Of a stretch of 64,000 bases of DNA, positions 50,522 through 62,955 are shown one piece after another. The stretch's first letter is position 1. Every line of letters starts with the position of its first letter. This stretch comes from Streptomyces violaceoruber (GTDB lineage: Bacteria; Actinomycetota; Actinomycetes; Streptomycetales; Streptomycetaceae). Position numbers and translations under genes: made by a program. The notes below the pieces were generated by a model. The model was not told the DNA's origin. It saw only the letters and a program-made list of their open reading frames with translations, and did no database searches. Where the stretch lies: the NCBI GenBank assembly GCA_000720805.1, contig JODI01000014.1:181003-245002 (forward strand), written 5' to 3'.

Positions 50522-52535
50522 TACGCGGCCCTCCTCGAAGTCCCCTGAACATCCCTGACCAACCCGGCGATCGAGTCCGCCCGCAACTCGTCCAAGGTCA
50601 CGGCCGTACCGCCCAGCTCACCCGCGAGCCGCCCGGCCAGCCCCAGCCGAACCGGCCCCGACTCGCAGTCGACGACCACGGACGCGACTCCTTCCGCCGC
50701 GAACAGCCGGGCCGCACGCCCGGCGAGAGCGACCGGCTCCGGCCCACCGGTGGCCCGCCCGTCCGTCACCACGACGACCAGCGCCCGCCGTGCGGGATCC
50801 CGCAGCCGCTCCACCCGCAGCACGTCATGCGCCTTGAGCAGCCCGGCCGCGAGCGGCGTCCGCCCACCGGTCGGCAGCGACTCCAGCCGCACGGCGGCCG
50901 CGTCCACCGACGAGGTCGGCGGCAGGGCCACCTCCGCGGCCGATCCCCGGAAGGTCACCAGCCCCACCTTGTCCCGCCGCTGATAGGCGTCGAGCAGCAG
51001 CGACAGCACGGCACCCTTCACCGCACTCATCCGCTGCCGGGCCGCCATCGACCCGGAGGCGTCGACCACGAACAGCACGAGGTTCCCCTCGCGCCCTTCC
51101 CGGGTCGCCTGCCGCAGATCGTCGCGGCGCACCACCAGCCCACGCCCGGACCGCCCGCGCGCCCGCTGATGCGGGGCCGCCGCCTGCACGGTCGCCGCCA
51201 AGTGCAGCTTCGTCAGCGCCCCTTGGGGCCGCCGCGCACCCGTCGTCCGCCCGTGCTCGGTCCGCGCCCGCGAACGCCGCCCGGCGGCACCCTCACCGAT
51301 TCCCGGCACACTCAGCACCTTGGTGCGAAAGGGCTCGGCGGCCCGCGCCGGCTGCTGTTCGCCCGCGCCGCCACCGGAAGCCTGCGGCTCGCCGCCCTCC
51401 CCGGCCTCGGGCCGCGCACCGCTGTCACCGGCCCCCTCACCCGGCCCCTGCCCCTCATCGGGTCCGTCCGAAGGCGGCTGTCCACCTCCGCCGGGTCCGT
51501 CGGGATCCGGATCCTCGTCGTCGGACCCCTCCCCGAACTCCTGCAGCGTCTCGTCGAGCCTGTCCTCGTCCAGTCCCGGCGCGTCAAAGGGATTACGGCG
51601 CCTGCGGTGCGGCAGCGCGAGCAGTGCGGCCTGCCGGACGTCCTCGGCGAGCACGTCCGTCCGTCCGGCCCACGCCGCCAGCGCGGTGGCCGTCCGCGCC
51701 ATCACGATGTCGGCCCGCATGCCGTCCACCTCGAACGCCGCGCAGGTCGCCGCGATCTGCCGCAGCGCCCCGTCGCCCAGCCGCACCGACGGCAACAGCT
51801 CCCGCGCCGCCACGATCCGCGCCCGTACGGCGGCCTCCTCGTCCGCCCACCTCGCCGCGAACCCGGCGGGGTCGTCGTCGTAGGCGAGCCGCCGCCGTAC
51901 GACCTCGACCCGCTGGTCGGGTTCGCGCGAGGCCGCGACCTCCACGGTCAGCCCGAACCGGTCCAGCAGCTGCGGCCGCAGCTCGCCCTCCTCGGGGTTC
52001 ATCGTCCCCACGAGCAGGAACTTCGAGGCATGCCGTACGGAGACGCCCTCGCGCTCGACGTACGAGGCACCCATCGCCGCCGCGTCCAGCAGCAGGTCGA
52101 CCAGGTGGTCGTGGAGGAGGTTGACCTCGTCGACGTACAGGATCCCGCGGTGCGCGTCGGCGAGCAGGCCGGGCTCGAAGGCCTTCACGCCCTCCGACAG
52201 GGCACGTTCGATGTCCAGCGCGCCCACGAGCCGGTCCTCGGAGGCGCCGACCGGCAACTCGACCATCCGCGCGGGCCGCCCGGCACCCGTGCCCCTCTCG
52301 TGCGGACCGTCCGGGCAGGCGGGGTCGGGAGCGGCCGGGTCGCACGAGAAACGGCAGCCGGGGACGACCGGCACCTCGGGCATGAGCGCCGACAGCGCGC
52401 GCACCGCCGTCGACTTGGCGGTGCCCTTCTCGCCGCGCACCAGCACACCGCCGACCGCCGGCGACACGGCGTTCAGCAGCAGCGCGAGCCGCAGGTCGTC
52501 CTGGCCGACCACGGCCGTGAACGGGAACGGGGTAC

Positions 52536-52539
<4 letters not shown>
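50521..52539 (-). CDS. Magnesium-chelatase-like ChlI/ChlD fusion (cobaltochelatase accessory)
   Basis: A 672-residue protein combining an AAA+ motor (about 1-330; Walker A VRGEKGTAKSTAVRALS, LYVDEVNLLHDHLVDLLLDA) with a C-terminal integrin-I domain (about 470-650; LFVVDASGSMAARQRM metal-ion-dependent adhesion site). An acidic Pro/Gly-rich hinge of about 100 residues joins them. Next to cobN, it probably replaces the CobS/CobT pair in ATP-driven cobalt insertion, an arrangement known in actinobacteria. GTG 52539 overlaps the cobN stop. Confidence 0.9.
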
Positions 52540-56188
<3,649 letters not shown>

Positions 56189-56192
<4 letters not shown>

Positions 56193-57697
56193 GCGGGCGC
56201 TCCCGGTGGAATGAAAGGCAGTCCTTGCGGCGCGCCGGACTCGATGAGCCGCCACAGCGCGTCCGTGTCCGCGTGCTGTTCGATCAGGTCGCCGAGCCGG
56301 TCGAGCTGCTCCTCGCGCAGCGCGGCGAACGAGGTGTCGGGCGCCGGCACGAACCGGCGGCCCGCGGCGAGGGCCACCTCGCGCAGGAAGGCCCGCCTGA
56401 AGCCGTCCGACTCCAGCGAGCCGTGCCAGTGGGTGCCCCAGGTCTGGCCGACCCGGCAGCCGTCCAGGAAGCTCTCCCCGCCGCCGATCTCGGCGACCCC
56501 GTGATGGATCTCGTACCCCTCGACCTGCTCGCCGAGGGCCTCACCGACGGGCCTCGTCAGGGTCTTCTCGCGGGCGAACCGCACCCGCACGGGCAGCACA
56601 CCGAGCCCGTCGACATGGCCCCGCCGGCTCTCGACCTCGTCCTCGATGTGCTCGCCGAGAACCTGGAAGCCTCCGCAGATGCCGAGGACGGGCCGTGCTT
56701 CGGCGACCCTGCGCTCGATGGCCTCGGCGAGGCCCCGTTCCCGAAGCCACTCCAGGGCGCGAACCGTTCCCCGGGTCCCCGGGATGACGACGAGGTCGGC
56801 GTCCGCCAGCTCCTCCGCCCGGTCCACGAACCGGACGACGACACCCGGCTCGGCGGCCAGTGCGTCCACGTCCGTGAAGTTGGACATGAGGGGGACCGCG
56901 CAGACGGCGACCCTCAGGACGTCCTCGCCGACGGGCGGGGCGACGTTCGACTCCCGGACCGTCCCCCGCAGGGAGACCCTCAGTCCGTCCTCCTCGTCGA
57001 TGCCGAGCCCGTGCCGGAAGGGCAGGACTCCGTAGGTGTGCCGCCCGGTGAGCGAGTGCAGCATGTCCAGCCCGGGCTCCAGCAGGGAGACGTCCCCGCG
57101 GAACTTGTTGACGAGGAATCCGGCGACGAGGGCCTGATCCTCGGGTGAGAGCAGCGCGACGGTCCCGAAGAAGGAGGCGAAGACGCCCCCGCGGTCGATG
57201 TCGCCGACCACCAGGACGGGCAGCCCGGCGTTCCGGGCGATCCCCATGTTGACGATGTCGGTCCGCCGCAGATTGATCTCGGCGGGCGAACCGGCTCCCT
57301 CACAGATCACCGCGTCATACGTGCCCCGCAACTCGGCGAGACAGTCGAGCACGGTCCCGAGCAGCTTCTGCTGCCGGCCGCCGTGGTAGCCGCGCGCGCT
57401 GAGTTCCCCGACCGGCTTCCCGAGCAGCACGACCTGACTGCTCTGCTCACCGCCCGGCTTGAGCAGCACGGGATTCATGAGGGCGGTCGGCTCGACCCGG
57501 CAGGCCTGCGCCTGCATGGCCTGGGCCCGCCCGATCTCGGCCCCTTCCCTCGTCACGAACGAATTGAGGGACATGTTCTGCGCCTTGAACGGCGCGACCT
57601 TCACCCCCTGCCGGACCAGCCACCGGCAGATCCCCGCGGTGACGACACTCTTGCCGGCGTCGGAGGTGGTACCGGCGACGAGGAGACCACCGTTCAC
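56189..57697 (-). CDS. cobQ: Cobyric acid synthase
   Basis: A 502-residue glutamine amidotransferase adding four amides at b, d, e and g. The N-terminal domain has LLVAGTTSDAGKSVVTAGIC and FKAQNMSLNSFVT; the C-terminal class I domain has the nucleophile Cys in VLGICGGFQVLGEHI. GTG 57697 overlaps the cobD stop and its stop overlaps cobN, both by 4 bp. Confidence 0.96.
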
Positions 57698-58659
57698 GAG
57701 ACACGCCCCTTCGCCACGAGTCCTGCCGTCAGTCGTGCCGTCAGTCGTGCGGTGACGCTCGCACCGAGCGCGAGCAGGCCGACCCGCCGCGAGAGCCGTA
57801 CGGCTCGTTCGACGTCCCGCGTGGTGACGGCACGCCCCCGCCCGTTGAGCACGGGCCGGTGCTCGACCCGCCCCCCGTACGACAGCGTCCCGCCCAGCCG
57901 TACCCCGAGCGCCCCCGCGAACGAGGCCTCCACGGGCCCGGCGTTGGGGCTCGGGTGCTTCCCGGCGTCCGCCCGCCAGGCCCGTACGGCACCGCGCGGG
58001 TCCGGGCCGGCCAGCGCCGCGAGTACGGCGGTCAGCCGCGCCCCCGGCCACCCCACCAGGTCGTCCACCCGTGCCGAGGCCCACCCGAACCGCCGGTACC
58101 TGGCCGACCTGTGCCCGACCATGGCGTCCAGGGTGTTGACGGCCCGGAACCCGAGCAGCCCGGGCACACCGCCCAAGGACCCCCACACCAGTGCCCCGAC
58201 CACCGCGTCGGAGGTGTTCTCGGCGACGGACTCCACGACCGCCCGCGCGATCCCGTCGGCGTCCAGCGCGTGCGGATCCCGCCCGCACAGATGCGGCAGC
58301 CGCGCCCGCGCCCCCTCGACGTCCCCCGCCTCAAGCGCCCGCCCGATGCTCCGGGCCTCCCGCGCGAGCGAAGTCCCGCCGACGACGGCCCAGGTGGCGG
58401 CGCCGGTCAGCGCGACGGAAGCGGCAGGGGAGGTCCGTACGGAACGCGCGGCCAAGGCGCCGAACGCCGTGACCCCGCCGGCGCACACAACGGCGTGCAC
58501 CGCGCCCCACCCCCGGTGGTCACGCCACAGCACCCGCTCCACGGCACCCGCGGCACGTCCGAACACGGCGACCGGATGTCCACGGCGGGGATCGCCGAGG
58601 AGCAGGTCACCGAGGAGGCCGGCGGCGGCGCCGTACGCGAAAACGCGATCGGCACGCAT
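57694..58659 (-). CDS. cobD: Adenosylcobinamide-phosphate synthase
   Basis: A 321-residue CbiB/CobD membrane protein attaching aminopropanol to cobyric acid. AYGAAAGLLGDLLLGDPRRGHPV is the family N-terminus; ESVAENTSDAVVGALVWGSLGG and WASARVDDLVGWPGARLTAVL are conserved loops. The ATG 58659 start has no ribosome site; it sits 4 bases after a 19-codon ORF that does. First full-length gene of the riboswitch-led operon. Confidence 0.94.
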   Translation of the reverse strand: MRADRVFAYGAAAGLLGDLLLGDPRRGHPVAVFGRAAGAVERVLWRDHRGWGAVHAVVCAGGVTAFGALAARSVRTSPAASVALTGAATWAVVGGTSLAREARSIGRALEAGDVEGARARLPHLCGRDPHALDADGIARAVVESVAENTSDAVVGALVWGSLGGVPGLLGFRAVNTLDAMVGHRSARYRRFGWASARVDDLVGWPGARLTAVLAALAGPDPRGAVRAWRADAGKHPSPNAGPVEASFAGALGVRLGGTLSYGGRVEHRPVLNGRGRAVTTRDVERAVRLSRRVGLLALGASVTARLTARLTAGLVAKGRVS

Positions 58660-58663
58660 GGAC

Positions 58664-58723
58664 TCAGCCGACCGCTGTCGCAGACAGGGAGCAGCTGATC
58701 AACCTCGAACGGCAGCCGAGCAT
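58664..58723 (-). CDS. Candidate 19-codon leader ORF between riboswitch and cobD
   Basis: ATG 58723 opens a frame MLGCRSRLISCSLSATAVG-stop. GAGGA lies about 9 bases upstream, at the very end of the riboswitch region, whereas cobD has no such site. The stop is 4 bases from the cobD start, a distance suited to translational coupling. No homology is recognised, and coding status rests only on the ribosome site and position. Confidence 0.5.
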   Translation of the reverse strand: MLGCRSRLISCSLSATAVG

Positions 58724-58734
58724 GGCGATATGTC

Positions 58735-58925
58735 CTCACTCAGGGTGTCCACGCCCTGGTTCGACGAGACCGGCGGTGAGAGTTCCTGGCTCCCGGGGCT
58801 TTCTACCCCGGTGACAGTGGCGGGACCGCGCCGGACTCGCACCGGCTTCCTCTCCTGCCGCCGTACATGGCCCCGGCAGTCCACCACGGGGTTGGAAGGG
58901 CCGTCAACTTGCCGTTGACCTGCGA
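58735..58925 (-). ncRNA. Cobalamin (B12) riboswitch
   Basis: Read on the minus strand, GGAAGCCGGTGCGAGTCCGG (58852-58833) and the following GCGGTCCCGCCACTGT (the B12 box) are the conserved core of the cobalamin aptamer. Flanking paired arms run from about 58925 to 58735, including GCCGGGGCC upstream and CACCGGGGTAGAAAGCCCCGG downstream-type helices. The expression platform leads into CCTGAGTGAGGACAT, which holds the ribosome site of the small ORF. Cobalamin binding is expected to hide that site and shut down cobD-cobQ-cobN-chlID-cobO-cobB-cobI. Confidence 0.93.
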
Positions 58926-58976
58926 AGGGAGAGTGTGCTGAGGCACACACACGAGTGGTCACAGCCGTCACAACGC

Positions 58977-59016
58977 ACGTGGGGTGCGGGACGGCGATCC
59001 GTCCCGCACCCCACGT
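58977..59016 (-). terminator. Perfect 18-bp hairpin terminator after pit operon
   Basis: ACGTGGGGTGCGGGACGG (58977-58994) pairs with CCGTCCCGCACCCCACGT (58999-59016) around loop CGAT. It lies between the small membrane protein gene and the B12 riboswitch, all on the minus strand, so it stops read-through into the cob operon. Confidence 0.92.
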
Positions 59017-59035
59017 GTCGTCCGGGTGCCGCAGG

Positions 59036-59257
59036 TCAGGCGACGATCAGTGAGATCCCGTACGCCACCGCCGCCGCGCACGCGGCGAAGCACGCGTAGG
59101 CGCCGGTGACCGCGAGGGTGGCGGAGCCGCCCTGGGACGCGGCCCGCTCCTGGCGGGACAGGCCCATGATGCCGAGGGTGAACAGGGTCACGAGGGCCAC
59201 GGTGACCACGAGGCTGACGCCGAAGACGGAGCCGAGCGCCGCCCAGTCGATCTTCAT
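59036..59257 (-). CDS. Small two-helix membrane protein downstream of pit
   Basis: A 73-residue hydrophobic protein with two membrane segments (about 12-33, GVSLVVTVALVTLFTLGIMG, and about 48-72, TGAYACFAACAAAVAYGISL) separated by a polar loop. No family was recognised. It begins 12 bases after the phosphate transporter stop on the same strand and is followed by a strong terminator, so it belongs to that operon and may be an accessory subunit. Confidence 0.75.
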   Translation of the reverse strand: MKIDWAALGSVFGVSLVVTVALVTLFTLGIMGLSRQERAASQGGSATLAVTGAYACFAACAAAVAYGISLIVA

Positions 59258-59269
59258 CCTGTTGCTTCC

Positions 59270-60541
59270 TTAGACGGTGGTCGCGGCCGACGGGGCCGCG
59301 GGGTCGGCGGTGGTGACGGTTCCGGCGGGCGCCGGGATGGTGGCCGTGAGGTCCTCGGCGACCACGCCCGCCGGGGGCGGGGTGACCGCGGCGATCGCGG
59401 CGGTCACCACACCGGCCGGCTCCACGGTCCCCGTGACGTCGGTCTCGGCGACGACGTTCGTGTGGTCGACGACCTCGCGGCGGGAGATCTTCCAGATGGC
59501 CGCGCTGGAGGCGATCAGGAAGACGGCGACCAGGGCGGTGCCGAAGTCCCCGATGCCGGTCACGTACTCGGCGAGTGCGCCGACCAGGGCCGCGGCCGGC
59601 AGGGTCAGACCCCACGCCACGAACATCCGGGTGGCCGTCGACCAGCGCACGACCCCGCCCTTGCGGCCGAGGCCCGCGCCCATCACCGAACCGGAGACGG
59701 AGTGCGTGGTGGAGAGGGAGAAGCCGAGGTGGGAGGAGGCCAGGATGACCGTGGCCGCGCTGGTCTGGGCGGCGAAGCCCTGCTGCGGCTGGAGGTCGGT
59801 CAGGCCCTTGCCCATGGTGCGGATGATGCGCCAGCCGCCGAGGTAGGTGCCGAGCGCGATGGCGAGGCCGGCGGAGAGGATGACCCAGGTGGGCGGGTCC
59901 GAGTCGGGGGCGACGACGCCGCCGGCGACCAGGGCGAGGGTGATGATGCCCATCGTCTTCTGCGCGTCGTTCGTGCCGTGGGCGAGCGAGACCAGGCCGG
60001 CCGAGGCGATCTGGCCGGCGCGGTAGCCCTTCTCCGCCGCCTTGCCGTCGGCCTTCTTGCCGAGCGTGTAGGACAGGCGGGTGGCGAGCATCGCGGCGAC
60101 GCCCGCGACGATCGGGGCCGCGATCGCGGGGAGCAGCACCTTGGTGACCAGCACGTCACCGTGGACCGCGCCCATACCGGCGGAGGCGATGGTGGCGCCG
60201 ATCAGACCGCCCATGAGGGCGTGCGAGGAGCTGGAGGGCAGGCCCACCAGCCAGGTCACGAGGTTCCAGAGGATCGCGCCGACCAGGGCGGCGAAGATGA
60301 CCTCGGGACGTATGCCGGTCTCGTCGACGAGACCCTTGGAGATCGTGTTGGCGACCTCCACGGAGAGGAAGGCACCCACAAGGTTGAGCGCGGCGGACAT
60401 GGCCACCGCGACCTTGGGCTTGAGCGCACCGGTCGAGATGGTGGTGGCCATCGCGTTGGCGGTGTCGTGGAAACCGTTCGTGAAATCGAACGCGAGCGCG
60501 GTTACCACCACGATCGCGAGGATCAGCGAGAAGTTTTCCAT
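59270..60541 (-). CDS. Low-affinity inorganic phosphate transporter, Pit family
   Basis: A 423-residue membrane transporter moving metal-phosphate with protons. Two inverted repeats carry the Pit signatures: FDFTNGFHDTANAMATTIS near the N-terminus and VSLAHGTNDAQKTMGIITL near the middle. A loop with KKADGKAAEKGYR lies between them, and the C-terminus is an Ala/Thr/Val-rich soluble tail of about 80 residues. Its promoter has PHO-box-like repeats, indicating control by PhoP. Confidence 0.92.
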   Translation of the reverse strand: MENFSLILAIVVVTALAFDFTNGFHDTANAMATTISTGALKPKVAVAMSAALNLVGAFLSVEVANTISKGLVDETGIRPEVIFAALVGAILWNLVTWLVGLPSSSSHALMGGLIGATIASAGMGAVHGDVLVTKVLLPAIAAPIVAGVAAMLATRLSYTLGKKADGKAAEKGYRAGQIASAGLVSLAHGTNDAQKTMGIITLALVAGGVVAPDSDPPTWVILSAGLAIALGTYLGGWRIIRTMGKGLTDLQPQQGFAAQTSAATVILASSHLGFSLSTTHSVSGSVMGAGLGRKGGVVRWSTATRMFVAWGLTLPAAALVGALAEYVTGIGDFGTALVAVFLIASSAAIWKISRREVVDHTNVVAETDVTGTVEPAGVVTAAIAAVTPPPAGVVAEDLTATIPAPAGTVTTADPAAPSAATTV

Positions 60542-60569
60542 TTACCCAGGCAATCGTTCGAGGTCATTG

Positions 60570-60610
60570 GCCGGACGAACGTAAGTAACCTGGATGAACG
60601 GAAGATGAAC
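60570..60610 (-). promoter_or_regulatory. PHO-box-like direct repeats upstream of pit
   Basis: On the minus strand GTTCATCTTCC (60610-60600) is followed at once by GTTCATCCAGG (60599-60589), then 8 bases, then GTTCGTCCGGC (60580-60570). Consecutive 11-bp repeats starting GTTCAYC are the form of PhoP-binding sites in Streptomyces. The last repeat ends 29 bases before the pit start codon. Confidence 0.75.
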
Positions 60611-60631
60611 TGAAGCAGGCCGCACGGTGTC

Positions 60632-60657
60632 CGGCGGTGCCGATTTTGGCACCGCCG
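60632..60657 (-). terminator. Hairpin terminator after GH25 gene
   Basis: CGGCGGTGCC (60632-60641) and GGCACCGCCG (60648-60657) form a perfect 10-bp stem with loop GATTTT, 48 bp past the lysozyme stop on the minus strand and upstream of the pit promoter. Confidence 0.8.
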
Positions 60658-60704
60658 CTCCCGGCCGGGTCCCAGCGGCCCCGTACGACCCTGGCGTCCC
60701 TTGG

Positions 60705-61454
60705 CTACGCGCCTCGGGCGAACTTCCTCAGTCCGCTGAGGGACCCGTTGAAGAGATTCTGGTCACCCGGCAGGGCGCCGCCGTTGTCGTACTGCCAGAT
60801 CGTCCAGAACGACCACCCGCCGGGCAGGGCCCCCGCGTCCGCCGCGTCGTAACGGGCCACCCACAGCGCGTGGTTGGCGGCGAAGGCGCGGCTGCCTCCG
60901 GTGCAGGTGTTCCACCAGTGGGCGGTGGTGTAGATCACCGGGCGGCGGCCGGTGAGCCGCTTTGTCTCGTCGCTGAACGACTTGATCCAGCTGACCATCT
61001 TCGGCTTGCTCAGGCCGTAGCACTTGTGCTTCTTGTCGTACGGGTTGTACTCGATGTCGAGCGCGGGTGGCAGCGTCCAGCCGTCGCCGGTCCAGGCGCC
61101 GCCGTTGCGCACGAAGTACGCCGCCTGCGTTCTGCCCGACGACTTGTCCGGCAGCGCGAAGTGGTACGCCCCGCGGATGATGCCCGCGTTGCGCGCCCCG
61201 TTGTACTGCTGGCCGAAATACGGGCTGCGATAGGTGTGCGACTCGGTCGCCTTGACGTAGACGAACCTGGCTCCCTCGGCCTTGCTCTGCTGCCAGTTGA
61301 CGTTCTTCTGGTGGGAAGAGACGTCGTGCCCCTTCGGCGGGCCGGCCGCCGAGACGGGCGTCTCGGCGAGTGTGATCCCCCCTGCGGTGAGCGCGGCCAC
61401 GGACGCCGCGACAGCGCGGTTTCGGCGGCGGAACGGTGTGCGATCACGGGCCAT
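60705..61454 (-). CDS. Secreted GH25 lysozyme (muramidase)
   Basis: A 249-residue peptidoglycan hydrolase. A basic N-region (RDRTPFRRRNR) and hydrophobic stretch form the export signal, with cleavage likely near SAAG (about 36). The GH25 barrel shows GHDVSSHQKNVNW (first catalytic Asp), FVYVKATESHTYRSPYF and LPPALDIEYN (Asp-x-Glu pair), and the closing WTIWQYDNGG. ATG 61454 has a GGGGGGA ribosome site. The roughly 200-bp leader contains a conserved-looking inverted repeat. Confidence 0.92.
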   Translation of the reverse strand: MARDRTPFRRRNRAVAASVAALTAGGITLAETPVSAAGPPKGHDVSSHQKNVNWQQSKAEGARFVYVKATESHTYRSPYFGQQYNGARNAGIIRGAYHFALPDKSSGRTQAAYFVRNGGAWTGDGWTLPPALDIEYNPYDKKHKCYGLSKPKMVSWIKSFSDETKRLTGRRPVIYTTAHWWNTCTGGSRAFAANHALWVARYDAADAGALPGGWSFWTIWQYDNGGALPGDQNLFNGSLSGLRKFARGA

Positions 61455-61492
61455 ATGTCCCCCCGGAAATGGCTACGTGCACGACAAATCTC

Positions 61493-61535
61493 CCAGAGAT
61501 TACTGGAAGATCATCGAATAATCGGTGATCTCTGG
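61493..61535 (-). promoter_or_regulatory. Inverted repeat in GH25 leader
   Basis: CCAGAGAT (61493-61500) and ATCTCTGG (61528-61535) are perfect 8-bp inverted arms (10 of 11 if extended inward) around a 27-base A/T-rich loop. It is placed 39-81 bases before the lysozyme start, so it could be an RNA hairpin or a spaced operator. Confidence 0.55.
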
Positions 61536-61651
61536 CCAAGCGATCGAAGAAGGCTGTATATGCCTGTATGCGATCTTTCGGAGCGGTGGATTCCGGCCTA
61601 AAGTGCCCTCGCCGGGCCGCGAGTTGACGCCCGGCCTGACAAGATCTCCGC

Positions 61652-62407
61652 ATGGCTGAGGAGCAGCGGGAACAGCAGAGGCAGCAGCGGGATGCGCGGG
61701 GCGTACGAGATGTGCGAGGGGGCGCGGAAGGAGTGGTGCGCGAGCCGCGGGGGAGGAGCGTGCGCCCCGAGGAGGCGCACGCCTGGGAGGCGCTCGTCGC
61801 GACGGCCCGCCGGACGGTGTCCGAGGGGCTGGTCGTCGGCACCTCCGGCAACGTCTCGGTACGCGTCGAGGACACCGTGCTGGTCACACCGTCGGGCGTG
61901 CCCTACGACCGGCTCACCCCGACGGACATCACCGGCGTCGACCTCGACGGCCGCCAGGTGCTCGGCACGCTGACCCCGACCAGCGAACTGCCCATGCATC
62001 TCGCCGTCTACCGCACCACCGGCGCCGCCGCCGTCGTCCACACCCACGCCGTGCACGCCACGGCCGTCTCGACGCTCGTCCCGGAGCTCCCGGTGATCCA
62101 CTACATGGCCGGCGCGCTCGGCGGTCCCGTCCGGGTCGCACCGTACGCGACCTACGGCACGGACGAGTTGGCCGAGAACATGCTCCACGCCCTCGCCGAC
62201 CGCTCCGGCTGCCTCCTCCAGAACCACGGCACCCTCACCTACGGCACCACCCTCGACCAGGCCTACGACCGCACGGCCCAGCTGGAGTGGATGTGCCGCC
62301 TGTGGCTGACGGCGTCCTCGGTACCGGGCCTGTCCCCGACACTCCTGACCGAGGCACAGCTGGCGGAGGCGGGGGAGCGGTTGCGGGGGTACGGGCAACG
62401 AGGGTGA
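61652..62407 (+). CDS. Class II aldolase/adducin-family protein
   Basis: A 251-residue aldolase of the L-fuculose-phosphate type. After a charged, low-complexity N-terminal extension of about 40 residues come GTSGNVSVRVEDTVLVTPSG (phosphate-binding), Glu in TSELPMHLAVYR, the zinc His pair in VVHTHAVHATAVS and the third His in LLQNHGTLTYG. It cleaves a sugar phosphate to dihydroxyacetone phosphate or glycolaldehyde plus an aldehyde; substrate unknown. ATG 61652 lacks a strong ribosome site, so a later GTG start is possible. Confidence 0.85.
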   Translation: MAEEQREQQRQQRDARGVRDVRGGAEGVVREPRGRSVRPEEAHAWEALVATARRTVSEGLVVGTSGNVSVRVEDTVLVTPSGVPYDRLTPTDITGVDLDGRQVLGTLTPTSELPMHLAVYRTTGAAAVVHTHAVHATAVSTLVPELPVIHYMAGALGGPVRVAPYATYGTDELAENMLHALADRSGCLLQNHGTLTYGTTLDQAYDRTAQLEWMCRLWLTASSVPGLSPTLLTEAQLAEAGERLRGYGQRG

Positions 62408-62955
62408 GACGTCGAACCCGCCCGCGTCCCCGCGGCGCCCCGCCCACCGGCTGCCGGTCAGGGTCGGGGCTGCTGCGTCGGGCTGTCGGTTCGGTCGCCG
62501 GGTGTGGGTGGCCGTGTCGGCCTGTCGGTTCGGCTGCCGTTCACGAGCCGAGCCGCTGCGCCGGCCCGTTCGTCCGGCTGCCCGGCACGTCTTCCGCCGT
62601 GAGGCCGGTCGGCGACCCGGCAGAGCCGGTGCGGAGCCGTGCGACGAGGCCGCCGTCGGCCGCGCGCCGAGCAGGGCGAGCGGGGTCGGTCAGGCCGCCG
62701 AGCTGTCGGCGAGGCGCCGGGCCGTGTGCCGGGCCGACGGCTCGGCACACGGCCCGGCCCGCGGTTCGGTCGGCATGGGGCGCTCCCGGGGCCCGCCGCG
62801 GACCGGGAAGTGCCCGTACGTTCCCGGCGGTGCCCATTCCTCTGACGCCCACCGGGGACCGCGCCCCGCGGCACCCACCCCGTATCCACCGCGAAGCATC
62901 ACTCCGAGCCGTCCGCCCGCTGGCCTGGCGCGGGATCCGCCGGGACACTGGACCC
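62408..62955. other. Gene-free gap with terminator
   Basis: About 550 bp without a convincing gene on either strand. The frames present are low-complexity Arg/Pro/Gly sequence without ribosome sites. Its one clear element is the hairpin at 62717-62757. Confidence 0.55.
62717..62757. terminator. Perfect 15-bp hairpin downstream of aldolase
   Basis: CCGGGCCGTGTGCCG (62717-62731) pairs with CGGCACACGGCCCGG (62743-62757) around an 11-base loop. At 310 bp beyond the aldolase stop it is probably a transcription insulator ahead of the next gene. Confidence 0.7.

Noticed and set aside
58699..58971. A 90-codon frame on the minus strand upstream of cobD
   Set aside because: It translates straight through the riboswitch aptamer, so it is a chance frame.
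61455..61651. c-di-AMP (ydaO-type) riboswitch before the GH25 lysozyme
   Set aside because: The conserved core bases of that aptamer were not found; only a simple inverted repeat is present.
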